A stretch of DNA of 20,981 bases from contig MU647416.1 in NCBI GenBank assembly GCA_026770585.1, positions 62,185-83,165 on the forward strand, written 5' to 3'. Shown piece by piece: positions 1 to 7,566 of this stretch (positions within the stretch are counted from its first letter, which is position 1; every line of letters starts with the position of its first letter). The notes under the pieces were generated by a model that ran no database searches, was not told the origin of the DNA, and worked only from the letters and a program-made list of their open reading frames with translations. Source of the DNA: Baffinella frigidus (lineage: Eukaryota; Cryptophyceae; Cryptomonadales; Baffinellaceae). A program made the translations under genes and the position numbers.

Positions 1-93
1 GGGTGCCATTCCGCGGCGAGTGGTAGCGTGCGGGTGCCATTCCGCGGCGAGTGGTAGCGTGCGGGTGCCATTCCGCGGCGAGTGGTAGCGTGC
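1..93. repeat. 31-bp tandem repeat, three copies, at the window edge
   Basis: Three consecutive copies of a GC-rich 31-bp unit start at 1, 32 and 63; each opens with GGGTGCCATTCCGCGG. The array begins at base 1, so it may continue outside the window. Bases 94-265 hold no convincing gene. They include an AATAAA on the + strand at 197-202 that has no visible + strand gene before it. Confidence 0.9.
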
Positions 94-265
94 GGCGCTG
101 ATGGTATGAGAGTGGTGTTGGTGGGTGGCGAGCGCGGGATGACGGCGCGGGCGCGGGAGGAGGGTGCGGGCATATGTCTGTGTGTTTGTGTGTGCAATAA
201 ACCATGAAACAGATTCGCTTACGGTGGTCTCGTGTGAGTGTGAGCGGTTTGGCGGCGACAGGCAG

Positions 266-1438
266 TCACCACCCGACCGGTACTCCGCGTCGCGGGGGTC
301 CAGGACGCCCGGATCTGTTATTCCCACCACTCGCTGGCCCTGTGGGAGGTGTATATTCTGGTTCGTGTGGGACTACATTCATCGTAATCATTTCACGCAG
401 CCCAGGTTCCAACCCATCCAACCACGAACCCTGTGACAACCGAGCAACACTTAACATGTTGAAAGCCAATGCCATTTCCTCCATCTCTTTGCGAGAGCGC
501 TGCATTTCTTCGTCGAGAATCTTCGCGCAATCTTCATGCCCATTTAGATGGGGAGAGATATCAGTCGCAGTGGCCCAACCCTTTTCCGCAAGATCACGTG
601 GAACGTATCCATTATTTGACACTGCCATCACATCAGCCCCTTTGCTGATCAAAATCGACAAAATATTTACGGCTCCACACTTTGCGGCGTGGTGTAGAGG
701 CGTTTTTCCACCAATGTCTCGCGCCGACAAATCTGCCCCACGCTCCAACAGGATCAAAGCTATATCAATAGAGTCGTTTTTACACGCACTCATTAGCAGC
801 GTGCTCCCATCATAATCTACGACATTCACGTTGGCTCCATGATTCAAGAGAATTTGAAGTGTCACATCACGGTCTTCAGCTACAGCTTCATGTAGCGCAC
901 CCCAATTCACTTCTACACCACCAACCAGAAGTGCTTGCACCATACGTGTGTCTGCCCTTTTCACCGCATATTCAATTACTTCACTATCCACCTTCGCCCC
1001 ATAATCCAAAAGTACCCGAACTGCTCTCCTACATCGACTCCTCACAGCTTCGTCTAGCGCACTGGTATAAAAGTCATGTTTCCACCCAGCAGACATTGCT
1101 TTATCGCACTCAAGTAGCACTGTCATTACTTGGATACAATCCACACCCCTTTTACGTTCAAGACATGGAACGACTTTTACAGCGATATCCAGAGGTGTAT
1201 GCCCAGAATCATCTCGGGTGTGAGTGTCTATCCCTTTGTTTATCAATAACCGCATTATCTCTGCTGTGACGGCGGGGTCTTTTATCCAGTCCACGACGTA
1301 GTGCAATCCATTCCTTCCCATATGGTCACATACATTGGTAATATTTTTCCCACGGTCAATCAAACGATGGATTTTTTCTATGTCTTGGGGTGTTTCAAGC
1401 AATGCCCCCAACAGGGGTGAGTAGCCTCGATTGGACAT
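266..1438 (-). CDS. Ankyrin-repeat protein 1
   Basis: The protein is mostly ankyrin repeats, about seven or eight. The clearest lie at residues 225-255 and 261-290 of the longer frame and show the G-x-TPLHxAA...LL..GA pattern. Ankyrin repeats bind other proteins; in large DNA viruses such proteins often redirect host ubiquitin or immune factors, but no F-box or other effector domain is visible here. The frame is open from an ATG at 1489 (407 aa). I prefer the ATG at 1438 (390 aa) because a TATATAAA lies at 1469-1476, and the neighbouring paralogue has its only usable start at the aligned position after an equivalent TATA box. The C-terminal 60 residues are proline/glycine-rich and not ankyrin. 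It probably arose with the 1503-2504 gene by tandem duplication. Ankyrin content is certain; function is not. Confidence 0.88.
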   Translation of the reverse strand: MSNRGYSPLLGALLETPQDIEKIHRLIDRGKNITNVCDHMGRNGLHYVVDWIKDPAVTAEIMRLLINKGIDTHTRDDSGHTPLDIAVKVVPCLERKRGVDCIQVMTVLLECDKAMSAGWKHDFYTSALDEAVRSRCRRAVRVLLDYGAKVDSEVIEYAVKRADTRMVQALLVGGVEVNWGALHEAVAEDRDVTLQILLNHGANVNVVDYDGSTLLMSACKNDSIDIALILLERGADLSARDIGGKTPLHHAAKCGAVNILSILISKGADVMAVSNNGYVPRDLAEKGWATATDISPHLNGHEDCAKILDEEMQRSRKEMEEMALAFNMLSVARLSQGSWLDGLEPGLREMITMNVVPHEPEYTPPTGPASGGNNRSGRPGPPRRGVPVGW

Positions 1439-1468
1439 CCAACCACGTGCTGGGTCAAACCGAGTCTG

Positions 1469-1476
1469 TTTATATA
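1469..1476 (-). promoter_or_regulatory. TATA box of ankyrin gene 1
   Basis: TATATAAA on the - strand lies about 31 bases before the ATG at 1438. It is inside the longer reading frame that starts at 1489. The same motif precedes the paralogue by about 34 bases, and the sequence around it is similar in both copies. Confidence 0.55.
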
Positions 1477-1502
1477 AATTTTCACTCATCTCTCACATCA
1501 TT

Positions 1503-2504
1503 TTACCTGTTACTGTACAGCCTTCTCCTCCCTGTACGATAGCCTACCATTTTTTCCTCGAGAATTTTTACACATCGTTCGTGGTTTTCGAATCTATACC
1601 CCCCACGTTTCAAACCTAGTTTTGCAAGATCCCATGGAATCAATCCATCACTTGACTTTGCCATCACATTAGCCCCTTTGGCGATCAGAATATACAGAAT
1701 ATCTACGGCTCCACGCTCGGCGGCATGGTGTAGGGGCGTTTTCCCCAGACCGTCTTGTGCCGACATGTCTGCCCCATGTTGCAGCAGAATCAAACATGTA
1801 TCGGTGTCATTTTCACACACAGCATTCATGAGTACCGTGTTCCCAGCAGTGCCGTCTACTACCCATTCATGTTTGGCATTCACGTCGGCCCCATGACTTA
1901 AGAGTATCCCAACCATAACATCATCTTGGGTATGTACAGCAAAAATTAGCGCTTTACTAGGCAATGTTACTTTGCGAAACAAAAGTATCTCGACGATACT
2001 CCAAGCTTGGCCGGCCACTGCGCATAAAAATACTTCTTCATCCGCTTCCGCCCCATGATCCAACAGTATCAGAACCGCCGCAGTGCATTTTAAGGACACA
2101 GCTAGTCTTAGCGCGGTTTTCCCACCCAAATCTTCCGTAAACAGATCAGACCCTGCGGTATCAGACTCAAGTAGCGCTGTCAATATTTGGCCACGATACT
2201 GTACCTGTCGGTGGCGGCGCGCCATGGTGTTGACGGCGATGTGTAGAGCTATAGATCCCATATTAGATCCCATATTAGTTTTGATTGAAGTGTTTGCGCC
2301 GTTCTTCATCAAGAGCCGCACGATCTGCGCCGTTTTGGTGGGGTGTATACTCCATTCCAAGACATGGTACAGCACAGTACTTCCAAGACCTACATGGATG
2401 TTGTTAATCGTTGTACGTATTCCCCTTTGGTTGATCGCAGATTTGATTATTTCTATGTTGAGGGGTGTGTCAGTCACTGCATCCCAGAGAATTGCCTGTG
2501 CCAT
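1503..2504 (-). CDS. Ankyrin-repeat protein 2
   Basis: This 333-residue protein is built of ankyrin repeats. The best are at residues 222-250 and 254-282, with a GKTPLHHAA core identical to the one in ankyrin protein 1. The two proteins align from their starts (a TP-x-x-IE motif near residue 13) to near their ends, so they are tandem paralogues on the same strand, with 64 bases between this stop and the preferred start of the next gene. The ATG at 2504 follows a TATA box. An ATG farther upstream, matching the first codon of the longer frame of ankyrin gene 1, is followed by an in-frame stop after three codons, which supports 2504. A short duplication encodes the repeated NMGS near residue 80. 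The likely role is protein binding in the infected cell; the partner is unknown. No poly(A) signal lies before the next gene, so the pair may share a 3' end. Confidence 0.9.
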   Translation of the reverse strand: MAQAILWDAVTDTPLNIEIIKSAINQRGIRTTINNIHVGLGSTVLYHVLEWSIHPTKTAQIVRLLMKNGANTSIKTNMGSNMGSIALHIAVNTMARRHRQVQYRGQILTALLESDTAGSDLFTEDLGGKTALRLAVSLKCTAAVLILLDHGAEADEEVFLCAVAGQAWSIVEILLFRKVTLPSKALIFAVHTQDDVMVGILLSHGADVNAKHEWVVDGTAGNTVLMNAVCENDTDTCLILLQHGADMSAQDGLGKTPLHHAAERGAVDILYILIAKGANVMAKSSDGLIPWDLAKLGLKRGGYRFENHERCVKILEEKMVGYRTGRRRLYSNR

Positions 2505-2537
2505 GCAACCTCGTGCTGGGGTCGTCGACCCGAGGTG

Positions 2538-2545
2538 TTTATATA
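2538..2545 (-). promoter_or_regulatory. TATA box of ankyrin gene 2
   Basis: TATATAAA on the - strand lies about 34 bases before the ATG at 2504, a normal distance for a short leader. The flanks match the region around the TATA box of ankyrin gene 1. Confidence 0.6.
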
Positions 2546-2867
2546 CGTTTTTTACTCACTCATTCCATCACATCTCAACATCCCCCACTTTCCTCTTGCG
2601 AGCCGCCCGCTCCATGAAGTTGGTTGGCAGCGTTGCATGTGCCGCCGCCAGGGCGTCCCTCTACTCATTGTCGCACCACCGTGTGCCCCAGACAGGCTGA
2701 TTTACTGTACACTTCGTCCCTAGCCCTCCTGTCATTGAGACGACGATGTCTTGTTTGCCAGTCGCGATGATAAACCGCATGTCGCTCTTCCTCAGTAGGA
2801 GTTTGCTACGGCCGACCCCAGACTTGAGCCAGAGTCGATGTCGACCGACTTCGAGAAAGTTTTAGAG

Positions 2868-2912
2868 CGTTTTTTGTGTAATCGTTTTTTGTGTAATCGT
2901 TTTTTGTGTAAT
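2868..2912. repeat. 15-bp tandem repeat, three copies
   Basis: Three exact, adjacent copies of CGTTTTTTGTGTAAT lie in the gene-poor tract. Confidence 0.9.
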
Positions 2913-3820
2913 CACACCAACGCAAGTAGCCGCCTTCGCATGGTTTTGCGTTATAAGCATGGACCCGAGCTAATGACACCACCAAATGAATCAGCCTGAA
3001 TGAACTCAACGAATCCATGTGAACCCAGAATACCCTGAAAACTGAAACATGCAATACTTGATCCACACAAGAGGGCCTTACTAACTTGTTTTTCCTTACT
3101 GTGCATGTACTGCTGTTCTCCGATCGCAGATCCAGACGACCAAGGGCACAGGCAGAAACCCTCTCGATACACCCACTTTGTATGAACCCATTTGCTGCAA
3201 CTGTTGAAGCCGATCATGTAAAATACAAATAATGACTCCTGTTTCCCAAAACCAGGCGGTGACGTAATCGTGCTTGAGGAAGCAGCGTAAGCATCCCACC
3301 CACAACCCACACCTTCTAAACGGTCAACTATAAACATTGAACACAGACACAAAATATACAACCGCTAACTTTAACTCCATACACCAGGTATTGCGATCCA
3401 GGTACCGATCCAAGTCCAGGCTACCCCCCTAAACCCACCCCATAAACACTAAATGTTGACCACAAACGCTGACGCCTGTTCCCTCTAATTACATGTACTC
3501 CTTCGTTTGACCCGCGTAGGATTCTTTTACGGTCAGAACCCATCCCACACCCCATAAAGTTGACCACGCACTTGTTTTTGAAAGCTGATGCGTTGACTTG
3601 CTTCGACCTAACACACACACCCCCGCCACAGAAACGGTGGCCCCACTTTTGCTCATCGGCCGAACGTCCTTGTTGTGCATTTCGACGCTCACCGGGTCCT
3701 ATAATTTCTACACTCGTTTGTTCCAACAAATGGACCCACTCACCCATAAACCCGTCTTCTTCGCAAGTTTTTTTCCCATCCCATCACCCCGTGTTCTTTG
3801 TGTTTGTTTGTTTTTGCAGA

Positions 3821-3836
3821 TGTTGTTGTTGTTGTT

Positions 3837-3869
<33 letters not shown>

Positions 3870-3870
3870 G
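3821..3870. repeat. GTT trinucleotide microsatellite
   Basis: About 16 GTT units are interrupted once by ATT. On the - strand they read as a run of asparagine codons in a short frame (3708-3932) that shows no other sign of being a gene. Confidence 0.9.
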
Positions 3871-4131
3871 CTGTTTATATTGTGGCGGTGGGGTGGTGCT
3901 GGAACTTGTGACTGATCAAACCACCCCGACAACAGTCCAAGTTACGCTTGCTTGTGAATTGTGTATTGCTGACGGGAAACCGGAGGCATGCGTGCACCTG
4001 CTTCACCTCGTCCCGGAGTGGCAGAGCTCTACGCGCCACACAAGGCTCAAGACCATCATGGGAGTATGAACCCCACCCACCCTCTCCCATGCAGCACCAT
4101 TATTGAAAAACTGATTGCCGAAGAGAACTTG

Positions 4132-4154
4132 TCTAATCTTCGCACACAAAACAG
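4132..4154 (+). other. Probable 3' splice site of the terminase gene
   Basis: The open frame of the terminase is closed by TAA at 4134-4136. Between this stop and the conserved coding sequence lies AAAACAG ending at 4154, a possible acceptor, with a branch-point-like CTAAT at 4133-4137, 17-21 bases upstream. Terminase genes of herpesviruses are spliced, which fits. The polypyrimidine tract is weak. The alternative is initiation at a non-ATG codon such as TTG at 4191, which would leave the terminase without its ATPase half. Confidence 0.55.
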
Positions 4155-4952
4155 GACCGCCCGGATCTCATCCAGAGCGAGCTTGCTGGATTGGCTTTCG
4201 ACGCGGCGCAATCTGTCTTCCGCCCCGCAGACATCGAGACGATGTTCACGCAGGACCCGTACATGAATAAGGTTAGCGAAGAAATTTTCATTGTTATAGA
4301 CCCGGCGGCAGGGGGGCCACAGTCGGACTACGCCTTCGTGTCGTTTACGCGTTTCCGTGGCCAAGTGCGTGTGGTGGGGGCGGAAGTGCTGAGTGGTTGC
4401 AAGGAGCCACAGAAGCAGTTCGACCTTGTGGCGGACCACATTGTGAGACTGCGTCGGGCAACTGCGTGGATGAACTCCAGGATTGTAATTTACGTGGAGC
4501 GGAACCTCGGGCACGAGGCGGAGCACCACCGCCACGCGCTCAAGGACATCCCCGGGGTGTTTTTCCGAGAGGATCCCAAGAATGGCCGCGTTGGCGTTCT
4601 GACCACAAACGACATCAAGCACGGGATGTCCACGCTGCTGAACATCATGCTCCGCGAGCAGCGGGTGAGTATACTCACGGCAGAAAAGCTCGTGTGTAGG
4701 AACCCGTGCGAGTTCATTCTTCGGTTGAAAGAGCAGATGGCTGTGTACAGTTACCAGTTCAAAGACGCTTCAGACACGTTTGGCAAGCAGCGCGTGGCTC
4801 TTACGGGTAAGGTGGGTGGGATGAAGGACGACATTGTCATCGCGCTGCAGCTGGGCATCTTCTTCACCGACTGGGACGCGACGCACGGGCTGCATTGTCA
4901 CGGGGAGGGTGGGGACCTGCGCTCGTTTGGAAATGGGATCGGTGGTTTTTGA
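4155..4952 (+). CDS. Terminase large subunit, C-terminal nuclease exon (partial)
   Basis: This encodes about 265 residues of the DNA-packaging terminase, the motor that pulls concatemeric genomes into capsids and cuts them. The segment matches the RNase H-like nuclease half. An aspartate sits in VIDPAAGG (codon 4299-4301), a glutamate in YVERN (codon 4497-4499), and an aspartate pair in GGMKDD (4827-4832). That is the D...E...D metal-binding triad, in order, with hydrophobic beta-strand context. Before it, SELAGLAFD...VF resembles the linker following the ATPase domain in herpesvirus-type enzymes. The ATPase domain is absent because the frame is closed just upstream; the segment probably starts at a splice acceptor at 4154/4155. 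It ends with TGA and a short glycine-rich tail. The gene converges on the coiled-coil gene, 58 bases away. The family call is strong; assignment to herpesvirus versus mirusvirus is open. Confidence 0.85.
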   Translation, partial: DRPDLIQSELAGLAFDAAQSVFRPADIETMFTQDPYMNKVSEEIFIVIDPAAGGPQSDYAFVSFTRFRGQVRVVGAEVLSGCKEPQKQFDLVADHIVRLRRATAWMNSRIVIYVERNLGHEAEHHRHALKDIPGVFFREDPKNGRVGVLTTNDIKHGMSTLLNIMLREQRVSILTAEKLVCRNPCEFILRLKEQMAVYSYQFKDASDTFGKQRVALTGKVGGMKDDIVIALQLGIFFTDWDATHGLHCHGEGGDLRSFGNGIGGF

Positions 4953-4971
4953 CACAGAATGTCTTTCATTT

Positions 4972-4977
4972 TTTATT
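4972..4977 (-). terminator. Poly(A) signal of the coiled-coil gene
   Basis: AATAAA on the - strand lies 34 bases beyond the stop of the 5011-6516 gene, in the gap between convergent genes. No AATAAA for the + strand terminase is visible in the same gap. Confidence 0.6.
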
Positions 4978-5010
4978 CAATACATATCTCCAGCAATCAC
5001 ATCCCACCAA

Positions 5011-6516
5011 TCACATCATACCAATCCCACCCCACCTATTACCTTGGCCCATTTCGCGCCTTTCCTCCGCATCATGGATGAGGACTTTGCTATATAAACT
5101 TTTTTGCGTGCTCGATTTGAGTATATCGATTACTAGCAGTACCACCCCTCCACCCCCTAATCCATGAAACAAAAGATAAGTGAAAAGGTTTGATGGCGCG
5201 CCAAGATGCAAAAACTCAAGTTCAAGAAAAAGTGCAGACTGGTCGTGTATGGATCCGATTGTAACCGACTTGAGTCCGTGGATCACTTTTTGCAATTCCG
5301 TCTTGCATGAACTGATGTTCGATTGATCAGCATGATTATCCTCGCAACTGGCATAACATCGCGCCACACAATCGGACTGCAGCGGTAGTTTTTTGTAGGT
5401 GTAAGTTGCTGTGTAGTGTTGGCTTACGGATGTGTAGTAATCGCATCCAGTTCGCATCGCATCGACACACCTCTGCAGCTTGGGTCTGGATTGGTAGATG
5501 CAATCGACGTATTTTCCTTGCAACCCACTCCAGTCCAATATATTATCAAGAATGTTCTCATCAGTGACGGATTTGGTGGGGCCTTTGGCTGTTGGTTCGA
5601 CGACTGAATAGTAAGTGGTTGGACGACTGAATGCTCGTGTATTGATCGATGAAGCTGTCATATGTTCGGTTTCACTACGAAATATTATGGCATCTGCGAA
5701 AGTGAGATTTTTCGCCATCGCATCCAGCAGACGAAGGAATGGTGGGTCATCGCGGCGATCACAGGATCTGCGATTGTTTTGAATTTGTTGGACACCTGTC
5801 TGCATGGCTTCTAACAGCTTTGACTGTATCATCTCGAAGTCGTGTTTAAAAGTATCCCAAAAGACCTCGTCGACCATTGCAATGTTCTCTCTGGTTTGAC
5901 AAAGTATAATAGACTTCCAGTTGTCAGCGCGTTGACCTAGGGGACTGGGTATCGACGATATAACCGATACACATGTTGTGGATTCTTCCGATATTTCACA
6001 GGTTGATGCAAGTTTCTTCAGCTGTATCAAGAAAATCTGACGGTCTTGGTACATTTCCTGAAGCAACTCGACTGCTGAATACGCAGTATTGATCTGTTTT
6101 ATGCACGCCAAAATCCACTGTTGGCATCGCGCAACATGTTTTGTATAACTTTTATGTATTTTCTCCCTGTGTATCGTGTCCTTTGCCTGCTTCCTCCTCG
6201 CAATTTCTCTTTCTTCTGCTATGCGCCGCTTCCGCTTCGCTTCTTCGGCAGCAAGTTCTTTTGTTTCTTTCAATTCATATGCTGTCTTCTTTTGTTCATT
6301 TGTTTCAACTTGTTTTTTTTCTCTGTTTTTTTTCTCTTTTTTTTTCAATTCATCTGCTGTCTTCTGTTCTTTTTCGGCTTGTTTTTTTTCTTCCTCTTCC
6401 TCTTTTATTTTTTTCAATGCATCAGCATCCTCCGCCTCCTTCTTTGCATCAACAGCCTCCTTTTCCTTTTCATTGTTTGTGTTTGGATGTATTATCTGTT
6501 CCCACCTGTTGACCAT
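5011..6516 (-). CDS. Lysine/glutamate-rich coiled-coil protein, unknown function
   Basis: This is a 501-residue protein I do not recognise. Residues 15-125 are almost entirely K, E, A and Q in heptad-like runs, so a long charged alpha-helix or coiled coil is expected. Residues 126-430 look like a mixed globular region with scattered cysteines (a cluster near 370-410). Residues 443-466 are hydrophobic, with a GLGGGG turn, and could be a membrane segment or a buried helix; a polar tail follows. The ATG at 6516 is the first in frame. It has a TATAAAAG box 112 bases upstream in the same GTATAAAAGAAA context as the two large paralogous genes, so it may be expressed in the same class. It is followed by AATAAA at 4972-4977. 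A structural or tegument-like role is only an inference from the shared promoter. Confidence 0.8.
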   Translation of the reverse strand: MVNRWEQIIHPNTNNEKEKEAVDAKKEAEDADALKKIKEEEEEKKQAEKEQKTADELKKKEKKNREKKQVETNEQKKTAYELKETKELAAEEAKRKRRIAEEREIARRKQAKDTIHREKIHKSYTKHVARCQQWILACIKQINTAYSAVELLQEMYQDRQIFLIQLKKLASTCEISEESTTCVSVISSIPSPLGQRADNWKSIILCQTRENIAMVDEVFWDTFKHDFEMIQSKLLEAMQTGVQQIQNNRRSCDRRDDPPFLRLLDAMAKNLTFADAIIFRSETEHMTASSINTRAFSRPTTYYSVVEPTAKGPTKSVTDENILDNILDWSGLQGKYVDCIYQSRPKLQRCVDAMRTGCDYYTSVSQHYTATYTYKKLPLQSDCVARCYASCEDNHADQSNISSCKTELQKVIHGLKSVTIGSIHDQSALFLELEFLHLGAPSNLFTYLLFHGLGGGGVVLLVIDILKSSTQKSLYSKVLIHDAEERREMGQGNRWGGIGMM

Positions 6517-6627
6517 TTTTTTATTTTATTGGGTGGCGCATCACCCATCCCTGATGGCAAGTGTGGTGGTACTACGCTACCGTACTGGGCTCTGATTAAT
6601 ACCACTGACAGTCCGTCCAACCACTTT

Positions 6628-6635
6628 CTTTTATA
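6628..6635 (-). promoter_or_regulatory. TATA box, shared GTATAAAAGAAA promoter class
   Basis: GTATAAAAGAAA on the - strand, with the TATA core at 6635-6628, lies upstream of the coiled-coil gene. The same 12-base string precedes the two large paralogous genes at about 13681 and 19416. Confidence 0.6.
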
Positions 6636-6699
6636 CCAGCAAAGTAAATTATTGCATGGAATAGAACTGATGTCTTTTCAGTAGCATTGGGGTAGACTG

Positions 6700-6706
6700 T
6701 ATATAA
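6700..6706 (+). promoter_or_regulatory. TATA box of the small 6748 gene
   Basis: TATATAA lies 41 bases before the ATG at 6748 on the + strand. It is divergent from the coiled-coil gene promoter about 65 bases away. Confidence 0.55.
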
Positions 6707-6747
6707 TTCCGTCGAGCAAGGAGCGCCTCTCGGTGGCAGCTGGTGCG

Positions 6748-7062
6748 ATGTGTGTTAGCACTACTACCACTATCGCAAACAACACCGTCGGGAGAGTCCC
6801 GCGTGAGCTGCTGGAAGACGGTGTGGAGCGGGCGTGTGCCAGCGAGTGGACCTCGCGTATGATATGCTGGACACTGCAGGCTCTGACACATATCCCCGCC
6901 GCGGAACACATGCTATGCGGGAGCCCCGCTGGTTTTTGTGTGGATGGGGTGGTCGCGGGAGTGCGGTCGAGCATCCTTGTATACAAGCGGTCTGATCCAG
7001 GTAGAGCGGTCTTTGCAATCGAGGTGGGGGGCGATGACTCGGGCTGTGTTGTCTCGATCTGA
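6748..7062 (+). CDS. Small protein of unknown function (104 aa)
   Basis: The family is not recognised. The case for a gene is its compact layout: TATATAA 41 bases upstream, an ATG, 104 codons, TGA, then AATAAA 7 bases after the stop. The protein has a mildly hydrophobic middle (ICWTLQALTHIPAAEHML) and a C-terminal stretch with beta-like alternation (SSILVYKRS, AVFAIEVGG), consistent with a small globular fold. There is no signal peptide. The frame is open upstream to a GTG at 6733, but the ATG fits the TATA spacing better. The opposite strand carries a 146-codon frame (6678-7118) with a short hydrophobic run. It lacks a TATA box or poly(A) signal, so I prefer the + strand. Confidence 0.55.
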   Translation: MCVSTTTTIANNTVGRVPRELLEDGVERACASEWTSRMICWTLQALTHIPAAEHMLCGSPAGFCVDGVVAGVRSSILVYKRSDPGRAVFAIEVGGDDSGCVVSI

Positions 7063-7069
7063 GTAAATG

Positions 7070-7075
7070 AATAAA
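7070..7075 (+). terminator. Poly(A) signal of the small 6748 gene
   Basis: AATAAA begins 8 bases after the last base of the TGA at 7060-7062, followed by a G/T-rich stretch as expected downstream of a cleavage site. Confidence 0.6.
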
Positions 7076-7566
7076 GGGGTGTCACTGTAAGCGTTTTATC
7101 TTGTCGGGATATGTTCATTTTTCACATCTCCTCACGATCACAGTCTGTGTTTTCCTGGTTTATTCCCCAGCTTCACGTGACAGGTTATACGCCTCCCCGG
7201 CTTTACACCTAGCACTATCAGTCAACTGGGGTTTACACCGAGCCAGATTACTACTGCATCAATGTCGTTCGGAGTTCCCCTCCCGATGTCGGAGTTCCCA
7301 TCCTACCCACACTACCCACACACAGTGCGAAATCAACGAAATCAGTACTCCACACACAGTGCTCCACCACCACCACTTGCTCACGATTTATTGTTGCGCA
7401 TTCCTCACGGGCATAGCGCAGAATTCACAGCGCAGAATTCACATGCAGTAATCAGTAAACGCTCCCACACGCTGCTGCCCCCGCGCCCCTACGGTGACAC
7501 TTCCCCTACGGTGACACTCCCACGGCAGGCTCCCCCACGCTCCCACACGCTGCTACCCCCGCGCCC
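7076..7566. other. Intergenic region with repeats and - strand poly(A) signals
   Basis: No convincing gene is seen. AATAAA occurs on the - strand at 7387-7392 and 7159-7164, downstream of the zinc-finger gene. A 42-bp direct repeat with one mismatch lies at 7461-7502 and 7539-7580, the second copy covering the last codons of that gene. Its core CCCTACGGTGACAC occurs once more, near 7504. A doubled GCGCAGAATTCACA stretch lies near 7418-7442. Confidence 0.6.
7387..7392 (-). terminator. Poly(A) signal of the RING/TRAF zinc-finger gene
   Basis: AATAAA on the - strand lies about 175 bases after the stop at 7567. A second one is at 7159-7164. Confidence 0.4.

Larger units (their letters stand above)
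2546..4154. other. Gene-poor tract, possibly containing intron sequence of the terminase gene
   Basis: About 1.6 kb holds only short overlapping frames on both strands (up to 169 codons). None has a recognisable domain, convincing codon bias or promoter. It contains the 15-bp repeats at 2868-2912 and the GTT microsatellite at 3821-3870. Because the terminase segment begins at an acceptor-like site at 4155, part of this tract may be the end of an intron. I see no ATPase (Walker A/B) exon on the + strand here, so the upstream terminase exon is either outside the window or not recognised. Confidence 0.6.

Noticed and set aside
197-202. AATAAA on the + strand as a gene end
   Set aside because: There is no + strand gene before it in the window, so it may belong to a gene outside or be chance.
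3708-3932. A - strand frame with a polyasparagine run
   Set aside because: It is produced by the GTT microsatellite; flanks show no conserved or coding-like sequence.
5091-5098. TATATAAA on the + strand
   Set aside because: It lies inside the 3' coding part of the coiled-coil gene and no + strand gene follows.
6678-7118. A 146-codon - strand frame with a hydrophobic segment
   Set aside because: It overlaps the + strand 104-residue gene, which has a TATA box and a poly(A) signal in the right places. This frame has neither, though it cannot be fully excluded.
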